Below are positions 1 to 5,001 of a stretch of DNA of 5,001 nt, in pieces. This DNA comes from an uncultured Bacilli bacterium. Lineage in GTDB: Bacteria > Bacillota_I > Bacilli_A > RF39 > UBA660. Location of the stretch: assembly GCA_947623645.1 (NCBI GenBank), contig CANQHK010000087.1, positions 1 to 5,001 on the forward strand. The letters run 5' to 3'. The notes under the pieces were generated by a model. It worked only from the letters and a program-made list of their open reading frames with translations. It was not told the DNA's origin and did no database searches. Both the position numbers and the translations under genes were made by a program. The first letter of the stretch is position 1. Each line of letters opens with the position of its first letter.

Positions 1-57
1 GTCAAATTAATTTTCATTTTTTTTCTGAAATCAATATGTTTTATTTTTCAAATCTAT

Positions 58-79
58 AAGAAGTTCATTGACACTTCTT
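58..79 (-). terminator. hairpin downstream of pyruvate kinase, possible weak terminator
   Basis: A perfect 7-bp inverted repeat (AAGAAGT / ACTTCTT, arms 58-64 and 73-79) with an 8-nt loop starts 28 bp past the pyruvate kinase stop codon on the minus strand. It is the only clear stem in the 106 bases after the gene. It has no proper U-tract on either strand: on the minus strand the next bases are ATAGATTTG. It could therefore be a weak terminator or a 3'-end stabilising stem, and the real terminator may lie beyond the window edge. The rest of 1-106 is AT-rich and shows no gene. Confidence 0.35.
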
Positions 80-106
80 TACATCTTTGTTTCAAACTAA
101 ATTGTG

Positions 107-1507
107 CTATATACTTTCGATTTTCATAAAATTGGTATGAGCATCTCTTGGAAATCCTCCAACTACTACAACCAAATCATTCTTTTCTAAATGCATGACT
201 TCTTGACTTGCTTTTACTCCTTCTCGAACAATATCATCGGTATCTTCAAAAAGTGGTACAACTTTTGTATATACACCCCATTTTAAAGCGAGACTTCTTG
301 CAACCATATCCGAAGTAGTCGTTGCAACGATAAAGGCATTGGGTCTTAAAGAGGCAATATCAAGAGCCGTTTTTCCTGTTAGTGTTGATGCAACAATTGC
401 TTTAATGGGTAGTTCTTTGGTTGCTTCTACTGTACATTTAGCAATAGCATTATGAATTTCTGTTCCACGTAATTTATAGTCTTCCAAGTTATATTTGGTA
501 ATCTTTTCTACACTTTCACAAATGGATGTCATCATTTGAACGGTTTCAACAGGATATTTTCCAACGGTTGTTTCATCACTCGTCATAATTGCATCGCATC
601 CTGCTAAGATCGCATTCGAAACATCATTTACTTCGGCATTGGTTGGACGAATATTGGTCTTCATGCTATACATCATCTGTGTTGCCATAATGACTCCTTT
701 TCCTTGAGCATGACAAAGATCAATAATCTTTTTTTGATATAATGGCAAATTCATAAGACCAGTTTCAATTCCTAGATCTCCTCTTGCTACCATAATGTAG
801 TCACTAACTTCTACAATACTTTCCAAATTATCGATGGCATACTGCGTTTCGATTTTGGAAATAATGGGCATATTTTCTCTTCCGTATTTTTTGCATAATT
901 CTTTAACAGCTAAAACATCCTCTTTTTGATTCACAAAAGAAATTGCTAAATAGTCTCCATCATGTTTGCAGGCATATTCAATATCTTCTTCATCTTTTTT
1001 AGAAATATAATCGACATTTAAACGAACTCCTGGAAAACAAACGCCTCTTCTACTTTTAATTACACCAGAATTTAAGATTTTACAAGTAACTCCATCTTCT
1101 TCTACTGAAATTACTTCGAGTTCATAAAATCCATCGTCGAGAAGGACTTTACTACCTATTTTTAAGTCTTTTAATACACCTTTATAATTGAGAGAAATTT
1201 GTTTTTCTGTTCCGAGTACATCTTCTTCGACGATTCGAATCGTTTTTCCTTTTACGAGTTCGATTTGATCTTTTTCAAAATTGCAAGTACGAAGATCTGG
1301 TCCTTTGGTATCGTACAAAATCGCAATATTTGCTCCCAACTCTGTTTGAGCACGTTTTGCGAGTGCTACTACGGTTTCTCTTTCTTCTATCGTTGCATGA
1401 GAAAAGTTGATTCTTGCAACATTCATACCTGCAAGAACTAATTTTTTAAATTTTTCCCATTCAAAAACGGAAGGACCTATACTACAAATAATTTTTGTTT
1501 TTTTCAT
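107..1507 (-). CDS. pyk: pyruvate kinase
   Basis: Cytosolic glycolytic enzyme that transfers phosphate from phosphoenolpyruvate to ADP, giving pyruvate and ATP. The 466-aa product has the full core architecture: A-domain barrel (about 1-68 and 165-340), inserted B domain (about 69-164) and C domain (about 345-466). It lacks the extra C-terminal PEP-utiliser-like domain of Bacillus/Geobacillus enzymes. Catalytic positions can be read directly: R32, N34 and S36 in NVARINFSH; D66-T67 in DTKGP; K218 and E220 in ISKIE; D244 in ARGDLG; T276 in ATQM. The C-domain loop around 374-381 (TLTGKTA) sits where other pyruvate kinases bind a sugar-phosphate effector, so allosteric control is possible but not shown. 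Oddities are Ala38 where family members usually have Gly (SHG), Asp71 for the usual Glu of GPE, and TSDET (309-313) for the usual LSGET. The ATG start has AGGAGGT (1513-1519) 5 nt upstream. It is transcribed divergently from the flippase gene, apparently as a single gene from its own promoter. Confidence 0.97.
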   Translation of the reverse strand: MKKTKIICSIGPSVFEWEKFKKLVLAGMNVARINFSHATIEERETVVALAKRAQTELGANIAILYDTKGPDLRTCNFEKDQIELVKGKTIRIVEEDVLGTEKQISLNYKGVLKDLKIGSKVLLDDGFYELEVISVEEDGVTCKILNSGVIKSRRGVCFPGVRLNVDYISKKDEEDIEYACKHDGDYLAISFVNQKEDVLAVKELCKKYGRENMPIISKIETQYAIDNLESIVEVSDYIMVARGDLGIETGLMNLPLYQKKIIDLCHAQGKGVIMATQMMYSMKTNIRPTNAEVNDVSNAILAGCDAIMTSDETTVGKYPVETVQMMTSICESVEKITKYNLEDYKLRGTEIHNAIAKCTVEATKELPIKAIVASTLTGKTALDIASLRPNAFIVATTTSDMVARSLALKWGVYTKVVPLFEDTDDIVREGVKASQEVMHLEKNDLVVVVGGFPRDAHTNFMKIESI

Positions 1508-1512
1508 TGTGA

Positions 1513-1519
1513 ACCTCCT
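1513..1519 (-). promoter_or_regulatory. ribosome binding site of pyk
   Basis: AGGAGGT on the minus strand is a full match to the anti-Shine-Dalgarno sequence, 5 nt before the ATG at 1507. It fixes the pyk start and suggests high translation, as expected for a glycolytic gene. Confidence 0.85.
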
Positions 1520-1531
1520 AACGACCAGTAC

Positions 1532-1560
1532 ATGATATCAAATTTTAAAAGGTTTGTAAA
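1532..1560 (-). promoter_or_regulatory. sigma-A-type promoter of pyk
   Basis: On the minus strand the -35 box TTTACA (1555-1560) is separated by exactly 17 bp from the -10 box TATCAT (1532-1537). Each box is one mismatch from consensus. Transcription would start near 1525, giving a very short leader of under 25 nt that contains the ribosome binding site. There is no room for a riboswitch or attenuator, so any control would have to act at initiation. Confidence 0.8.
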
Positions 1561-1584
1561 GAATTTTTAGGATATTTTTATAAA
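1554..1584 (+). promoter_or_regulatory. weak candidate promoter of the flippase gene
   Basis: On the plus strand TTGTAA (1554-1559) and TATAAA (1579-1584) resemble -35 and -10 boxes, but the spacer is 19 bp, longer than optimal. This -35 would occupy almost the same bases as the pyk -35 on the opposite strand. The region is so AT-rich that chance matches are likely. The true promoter could be another AT-rich hexamer in 1560-1600. Confidence 0.3.
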
Positions 1585-1613
1585 TTGTACAGTAAACTTT
1601 ATTAGGTGGTATT

Positions 1614-2903
1614 ATGCTAAAAGATAAAATTATACAGTCGACCATTATTTTAATGATCGGGGGCTTTCTTACTAAAATTTTGGGAATGGTTATTAAAGTT
1701 GTTACAACGAGATTAATTGGGGTCGAAGGAATGAGTATTTATATGTTAATTTTTCCAACGTTCTCTTTATTTATGACTCTTTCTCAATTAAGTTTTCCAA
1801 CCTCTATTTCGAAACTGGTTAGTGAAGAAAGGCATAATAATGTCCGTCTTATTTCTACGACTGTTCCTCTATCTTTAGTGGTCAATTTATTTCTCATGGT
1901 TGTTGTTTTTTTAGTAGCTCATCCTATTGCTTTCTATCTTTTAAAAGATGAACGTTGTTTTTTACCGATTGTTGCCATTGCTTTTGTTTTACCTTTTGAT
2001 TCTTTATCCAATTTACTTCGGGGTTACTTCTTTGGAAAAGAAAAAATGATTCCTCATGTAGTTAGTCATATTTTTGAACAACTCGTAAGACTCTTCTTTA
2101 CAGTTCTTATGATTCCTTATTTAGTAAAACTCAATATTTTATATGCTGTCTGTTTTTTAGTTCTTGTTAATTTAATTAGTGAAGCTCTATCGATTTTTGT
2201 CTTATTTCTCTTTTTACCTAAAAATGTCGTTTTAAAAAAAGAAGATTTAAAACCAAATCGTAAAAATTTAAAAGATGTTTTAGAAATCTCTATTCCAACA
2301 ACAGGATCTAGATTAATTGGAAATATTGGAATGTTTTTAGAACCAATCTTAATTACGTCTTTTGCCCTTCTTGCCCATCATCCTTTAAAGAGTATTCAAC
2401 AAGAATATGCTATTATTACGGGATATGTTTTCCCAATTCTACTTCTTCCAGGTTTTTTTACCGGTGCAATCGCTTCAGCCATTCTTCCTCAATTATCGAA
2501 AAATTATATAGAAGGGAAAAATCGAAAATTTAAAAAGAAATTAAAATTGGGTTGCTTTTTATCTTTAGGAATCGGCTTACCATTTACTATTTTGTTAATG
2601 ATGTTTCCGGATGTTTTATTAAAACTTTTTTATGGTAGTACGAAAGGAAGTAGGTACTTACAAATTCTTGCTCCATTCTTCTTATTTTACTATGTAGAAT
2701 CTCCCTTTGCCTCTGCCCTACAAGCAATGAACAAAAGTAAAAATATTATGGTTGATAATTTTTATGGAATTCTTGCCAAATCTTTATCAATTGCAATTTT
2801 CATGATGACCAATCTTGGAATTTATGCTCTTATCATTGGAAATATTTTAAATGTCTTTATTATTACAACAAGACATTTCCGTTGTATTCAAAAAAATGTA
2901 TAA
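1614..2903 (+). CDS. SpoVB/MurJ-like lipid-linked oligosaccharide flippase (MOP superfamily)
   Basis: Predicted multi-pass inner-membrane transporter of the SpoVB/polysaccharide-export branch of the MOP superfamily, whose members move undecaprenyl-linked cell-wall or polysaccharide precursors across the membrane. Around 12 hydrophobic segments are visible, near residues 7-27, 41-64, 81-103, 116-136, 156-172, 176-201, 228-252, 266-290, 311-331, 344-362, 386-400 and 402-418. Family-like motifs are RLIGVEGMSIYMLIFP (33-48), the RGYFFGKEKMIP stretch (136-147) leading into FEQLVR (154-159), SIPTTGSRLIG (226-236) and LPGFFTGAIASAILPQLS (278-295). At 429 aa it is clearly shorter than typical SpoVB (about 500 or more aa, 14 helices), as if the last two helices were missing, yet it ends at a normal stop. 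The ATG has AGGTGGT (1604-1610) just upstream. It stands alone between a divergent promoter region and a convergent terminator. Substrate cannot be deduced. A gene symbol such as spoVB or murJ would over-claim, and a role in sporulation is not implied. Confidence 0.85.
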   Translation: MLKDKIIQSTIILMIGGFLTKILGMVIKVVTTRLIGVEGMSIYMLIFPTFSLFMTLSQLSFPTSISKLVSEERHNNVRLISTTVPLSLVVNLFLMVVVFLVAHPIAFYLLKDERCFLPIVAIAFVLPFDSLSNLLRGYFFGKEKMIPHVVSHIFEQLVRLFFTVLMIPYLVKLNILYAVCFLVLVNLISEALSIFVLFLFLPKNVVLKKEDLKPNRKNLKDVLEISIPTTGSRLIGNIGMFLEPILITSFALLAHHPLKSIQQEYAIITGYVFPILLLPGFFTGAIASAILPQLSKNYIEGKNRKFKKKLKLGCFLSLGIGLPFTILLMMFPDVLLKLFYGSTKGSRYLQILAPFFLFYYVESPFASALQAMNKSKNIMVDNFYGILAKSLSIAIFMMTNLGIYALIIGNILNVFIITTRHFRCIQKNV

Positions 2904-2906
2904 AAA

Positions 2907-2927
2907 AGAACGTCCTTTTAACGTTCT
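2907..2927. terminator. bidirectional intrinsic terminator at a convergent gene junction
   Basis: A perfect 7-bp stem AGAACGT / ACGTTCT (2907-2913 and 2921-2927) encloses a 7-nt loop. On the minus strand the stem runs straight into a U-tract (complement of the A-run 2902-2907), a good intrinsic terminator. On the plus strand a T6 run (2932-2937) follows after 4 nt, giving a weaker terminator for the flippase gene that ends at 2903. The structure overlaps the 3' end of the minus-strand gene: its stop codon (2918-2920) lies in the loop and its last two sense codons (Glu-Arg) form most of one arm. Confidence 0.8.
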
Positions 2928-3700
2928 CCATATTTTTTACGAATATTTTTAGTAAATGTCATACTACAAATATTGTAGTTGTCTTTTTTTCTTCTTTCTT
3001 CTTTTAAACTATTTTGATAAATGGATGTAACATATTGCAATAATATTTTTAAATATTCTTCTTTGTATAAGTTATAAAAATCTTGGAAAAGAGCAGTATT
3101 TTTTAAGAATCCATACGTTTCTTGATAGTTTCTTAAAAATTCTTCTTTTTCTTCTGGATTTTCAGCATTTATAATAGATTTAATCGTTTCCATTACGATG
3201 GAAGGGTTTTCTTCTGCTGTAAGAGTTTGTGCTTTTCTACGAATTGTTGCATCAATATTTTTGGTAAGAGAAAATAAAACATAGTAAATATCTACAGTTG
3301 TTTTTGGTTTTTCTTTGGCTTCGTAAACGTTTCCATTTTTTACTCTTTCTATCTCTGGATAGAAGTTTGTATTTTGTTTAAAAAGTTTTAAATCTTCTTC
3401 AATTTCTTCATCACTTCCTTGAAGGACAGTAAAAAGAGTTGGAGATAAAAGTGTAAAAAGAGAAGGAGTTAGTCCAACTAATTGACCTCGAAGATAGGAA
3501 TATTCTCTTTTTGTCCAAGAAGATTGTTGCATTTTTTGAATGATACATTCCATGATTTTTCTGGGTTTTTCATATCCTTCCCGATTCTTCATTTTTTCTA
3601 AAGAAAGAACGAGTTTGTTCATCAGTTCTTCTTCACCACAATTTTGAATGGTTGGATAGATTTGAAATAAATTATTTTTTGTCATAAATGAATAATGCAT
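2918..3700 (-). CDS. hypothetical protein, second member of a tandem paralogous pair
   Basis: I do not recognise this family. The 260-aa product is charged and Lys/Glu-rich, probably mainly alpha-helical, with no signal peptide, no membrane segment and no catalytic motif I can name, so it is most likely cytosolic. It is a clear paralogue of the 262-aa product of the gene immediately upstream. Residues 61-160 align without gaps to residues 62-161 of that protein with 38 identities counted by hand. Shared features include YP (15-16), IIQK (53-56), a Ser-Trp followed by a Tyr-x-Tyr and Arg-x-Gln-Leu (61-74), LFxxNT then YPE (106-116), DI-x3-LF (137-143), NI and AQ-x-L (148-160), and YGFLK (196-200). 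The start is taken as ATG 3700, 9 nt after AAAGGA. An in-frame GTG at 3706 lies only 3 nt from that site and would add two residues. The stop codon sits inside the terminator at 2907-2927. It is probably co-transcribed with the upstream paralogue (85-bp gap), although its own weak promoter cannot be excluded. Confidence 0.85.
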   Translation of the reverse strand: MHYSFMTKNNLFQIYPTIQNCGEEELMNKLVLSLEKMKNREGYEKPRKIMECIIQKMQQSSWTKREYSYLRGQLVGLTPSLFTLLSPTLFTVLQGSDEEIEEDLKLFKQNTNFYPEIERVKNGNVYEAKEKPKTTVDIYYVLFSLTKNIDATIRRKAQTLTAEENPSIVMETIKSIINAENPEEKEEFLRNYQETYGFLKNTALFQDFYNLYKEEYLKILLQYVTSIYQNSLKEERRKKDNYNICSMTFTKNIRKKYGER

Positions 3701-3708
3701 TTTCACAG

Positions 3709-3715
3709 TTCCTTT
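3709..3715 (-). promoter_or_regulatory. ribosome binding site deciding the start at 3700
   Basis: AAAGGAA on the minus strand lies 8 nt before ATG 3700 but only 2 nt before the in-frame GTG at 3706. The spacing matches that of the upstream paralogue (AAAGGAG, 8 nt to ATG), which favours ATG 3700. Confidence 0.65.
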
Positions 3716-3785
3716 CGTAAATAAGATTTTTTATATTTTTTTATAGAATCATCATACATTTCAATTTTCATACAGAAAACGAAAA

Positions 3786-4574
3786 TTAGGATTCTCTAAA
3801 ATACTTTTTAAAATATTTTAAAGAACGATACTCATCTGGGTTTGATTGATAGCGTGTATTCGCAATTTCTCTATGGCACATACGATTGGCATACATATAT
3901 ACATAGCTATAAAGAATAGAGAGATATTTTTCTTGAAAGGATGCATATAATGTTTGAAAAAGTTTAGAATCCTTTAAGAAACCATATTCTTGTTCTAAGT
4001 TTTGAAGAAAGAAAAGAGTTCCTCTTTCTTCTTCTCCTTTTACCGTTTTTCCTATGAAGTCAATCAATTCTTGGCGATCATAAATAGAAAGTAAAGATTG
4101 GGCATACTTCTGAAGAGAACCCCCAATATTTCTAGTAGTCAAAAAGAGAATATGAAAAATATCAAAAGGAGTGGATTCAGATTGAACTGTAACATATCCT
4201 TCTTTTGTTTTTTCTCGACTTACCTCTGGATAATATGTTGTATTTTTTGAAAATAGTTCAATATCATGTTGAATATCCTCTTCTTTTGCTTGAAAAAGTT
4301 CGATTAAATTCGGATAAATAATTTCACATAAGGTTGGCGATAGCATCGTCAATTGACGGCGAATATAAGCATAATTTTTCTTTTTCCAACTGGTATCTGT
4401 TCCATCAAATTTTTGAATAATTTTTTCTAAAAGAAGAACTTGGCGATCCATATCTTCTTTTTCTTTTAATTCTTCCATCTTTTCTTTTAAAACAAATTTG
4501 GTTTGTTTTTCAGTCATGCTTCTGGCAAACGGATACATTCTAAATGCGTTTTCATCAATATAAATTCGTTCCAT
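3786..4574 (-). CDS. hypothetical protein, first member of a tandem paralogous pair
   Basis: I do not recognise this family. The 262-aa product is rich in Lys, Glu and aromatic residues and appears soluble and helical: no signal peptide, no membrane span, no named catalytic or metal-binding motif. It is homologous along its whole length to the 260-aa product just downstream. Conserved blocks are YP (14-15), IIQK (52-55), SW with YAY and RRQL (62-75), DIELF then NTTYYPE (105-117), DI-x3-LF (138-144), RNI and AQSL (148-161), YGFLK (197-201) and LFQ with YLSIL (205-221). The only length difference in the core is two residues between IIQK and SW. The start is ATG 4574. An in-frame TTG at 4595 would add seven codons, but these encode the purine-rich Shine-Dalgarno itself, so they are leader, not protein. 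It has a near-perfect promoter 30-60 bp upstream and leads a probable two-gene unit ending at the terminator at 2907-2927. The two conserved YPE-bearing cores suggest both copies are under selection. Confidence 0.87.
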   Translation of the reverse strand: MERIYIDENAFRMYPFARSMTEKQTKFVLKEKMEELKEKEDMDRQVLLLEKIIQKFDGTDTSWKKKNYAYIRRQLTMLSPTLCEIIYPNLIELFQAKEEDIQHDIELFSKNTTYYPEVSREKTKEGYVTVQSESTPFDIFHILFLTTRNIGGSLQKYAQSLLSIYDRQELIDFIGKTVKGEEERGTLFFLQNLEQEYGFLKDSKLFQTLYASFQEKYLSILYSYVYMYANRMCHREIANTRYQSNPDEYRSLKYFKKYFRES

Positions 4575-4582
4575 ATTTTTTT

Positions 4583-4589
4583 CTCCTTT
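4583..4589 (-). promoter_or_regulatory. ribosome binding site deciding the start at 4574
   Basis: AAAGGAG on the minus strand lies 8 nt before ATG 4574. The alternative TTG start at 4595 would place this site inside the reading frame and has only an A/T-rich stretch upstream, with no Shine-Dalgarno. Confidence 0.8.
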
Positions 4590-4606
4590 CGTCAAAAAAC
4601 ATTCAC

Positions 4607-4635
4607 ATTATACCATTTTTCTTAAAAAATGTAAA
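4607..4635 (-). promoter_or_regulatory. sigma-A-type promoter of the paralogous pair
   Basis: On the minus strand TTTACA (4630-4635), a 17-bp spacer and a perfect TATAAT (4607-4612) form a near-consensus housekeeping promoter. Transcription would start near 4600, leaving a leader of about 25 nt with the ribosome binding site. The strength suggests constitutive expression of the two unknown genes. No operator-like palindrome is visible around it. Confidence 0.85.
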
Positions 4636-4745
4636 GTTTTTTTCTGATTTTTTTGCTGTTAAATCTGTTATTTTGGTGAATTTTACATAAATTTTCTATA
4701 TTTTTAGCAATTCAAAAACAAATATTTCATTGATAAGTAACAAAG

Positions 4746-4773
4746 CAAAAAAGAAAGTATTGCATATACTTTC
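4746..4773 (-). terminator. intrinsic terminator of the Rpn-like gene
   Basis: On the minus strand GAAAGTAT (4766-4773), a 5-nt loop and ATACTTTC (4753-4760) make a perfect 8-bp stem. It can be extended by a G-U and A-U pairs at the base, and is followed directly by T6 (4747-4752). It lies 32 bp beyond the stop codon at 4806-4808 and insulates the following paralogous pair from read-through. On the plus strand no U-tract follows, so it is one-directional. Confidence 0.88.
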
Positions 4774-4805
4774 CTTCCACTAAATTTATAAAATGAAGAA
4801 AATCT

Positions 4806-5001
4806 CTAAGGCATTAAATCTTGAATTTCTTTTATAGATAGTCCAGTTGATTTGGAAACAATTTCGATAGAAACTCCATTTTTTATAAGTTCGCTTGCTG
4901 TTTTTATAATTCCTCTTTCTTCTCCAATCTTTTCTCCTTCTTTCTTTCCGTCATTATAAAGGAATATTTTCTCTCCTTTTTCAATTTCTGCTTGATCATA
5001 A
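4806..5001 (-). CDS. C-terminal fragment of an Rpn/PD-(D/E)XK nuclease-like 'putative transposase' (5' end outside window)
   Basis: An open frame enters from the right edge and gives 64 residues before a TAG stop at 4806-4808. The segment starts YDQAEIEKGEK, continues with a Gly/Glu/Lys-rich charged stretch (KKEGEKIGEERG, about 19-30 of the fragment) and ends with a short helical module, SELIKNGVSIEIVSKSTGLS then IKEIQDL. This pattern of EKGEKIGEEKG-type linker plus 'xLLKxGxSIExISKxTGLSxEEIxxL' tail is characteristic of the C-termini of Rpn family recombination-promoting nucleases/putative transposases common in gut Bacillota. The catalytic PD-(D/E)XK domain would lie upstream of the window, so intactness and activity cannot be judged. 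The frame is followed by its own strong terminator at 4746-4773, which supports a real gene end. A generic helical tail on another protein remains possible. Confidence 0.65.
   Translation of the reverse strand, partial: YDQAEIEKGEKIFLYNDGKKEGEKIGEERGIIKTASELIKNGVSIEIVSKSTGLSIKEIQDLMP

Noticed and set aside
1199..1441. An 80-codon open frame on the plus strand inside the pyruvate kinase gene
   Set aside because: It lies wholly antisense to a well-supported gene, its translation is Phe/Cys-rich low-complexity sequence, and it has no ribosome binding site or family resemblance.
3716..3762. Possible separate promoter for the second paralogue (TTGAAA and TATAAA elements on the minus strand)
   Set aside because: The spacers are about 13 or 23 bp, both outside the workable range, and the region is too AT-rich for single hexamers to mean anything. 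Co-transcription from 4607-4635 is the simpler reading.
3763..3787. Inverted repeat AATTTTC / GAAAATT overlapping the stop codon of the first paralogue
   Set aside because: All but one pair is A-T and the minus-strand side has no U-tract after it, so it is not a credible terminator. AT-rich chance pairing explains it.
4636..4745. AT-rich stretch upstream of the paralogue-pair promoter, examined for a small RNA, riboswitch or repeat array
   Set aside because: It lies upstream of the promoter, so it cannot be a leader. I found no direct repeats, no stable stem and no open frame with a ribosome binding site in it.
1..5001. CRISPR array, tRNA or rRNA gene, or insertion-sequence ends
   Set aside because: No spaced direct repeats, no cloverleaf or GTTCAA-type T-arm, no rRNA-like conserved sequence and no terminal inverted repeats with target duplications were seen on either strand.

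Overview
This is an AT-rich window (roughly 30% G+C by eye) with strong AGGAGG-type ribosome binding sites, near-consensus sigma-A-type promoters and U-tract terminators. These point to a low-GC Bacillota. The SpoVB-like flippase, the gut-type Rpn-family tail and the generally Mollicutes/Erysipelotrichia-like base composition suggest an uncultured Bacilli or RF39-type lineage, but this placement is an inference. The Trp codons I checked are TGG and the stops are TAA or TAG, so nothing indicates the mycoplasma UGA=Trp code.

Layout, left to right. Positions 1-106 hold only the 3' flank of the pyruvate kinase gene, with one hairpin. Positions 107-1507 (minus) encode a complete pyruvate kinase of 466 aa. 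A 106-bp divergent intergenic region follows, carrying an excellent pyk promoter and a weaker candidate promoter for the plus-strand gene at 1614-2903. That gene encodes a 429-aa multi-pass membrane protein of the SpoVB/MurJ (MOP) flippase family. A compact hairpin at 2907-2927 lies at the convergent junction and can serve both directions. Positions 2918-3700 and 3786-4574 (minus) are two tandem genes of 260 and 262 aa. They encode collinear, clearly homologous proteins of a family I do not recognise. They look like one transcription unit driven by a TTTACA-N17-TATAAT promoter at 4607-4635. Upstream of that is a strong terminator (4746-4773) closing the gene at the right edge, whose last 64 codons (4806-5001, minus) resemble the C-terminal tail of Rpn/PD-(D/E)XK 'putative transposase' nucleases.

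The genes do not form an obvious pathway. Pyruvate kinase is core glycolysis and the flippase is an envelope function. The paralogous pair is the least explained part of the window and the best candidate for something undescribed, but the sequence alone supports no function for it. Two gene starts are assigned here on ribosome-binding-site evidence: ATG at 4574 (not an upstream in-frame TTG at 4595) and ATG at 3700 (not GTG at 3706).
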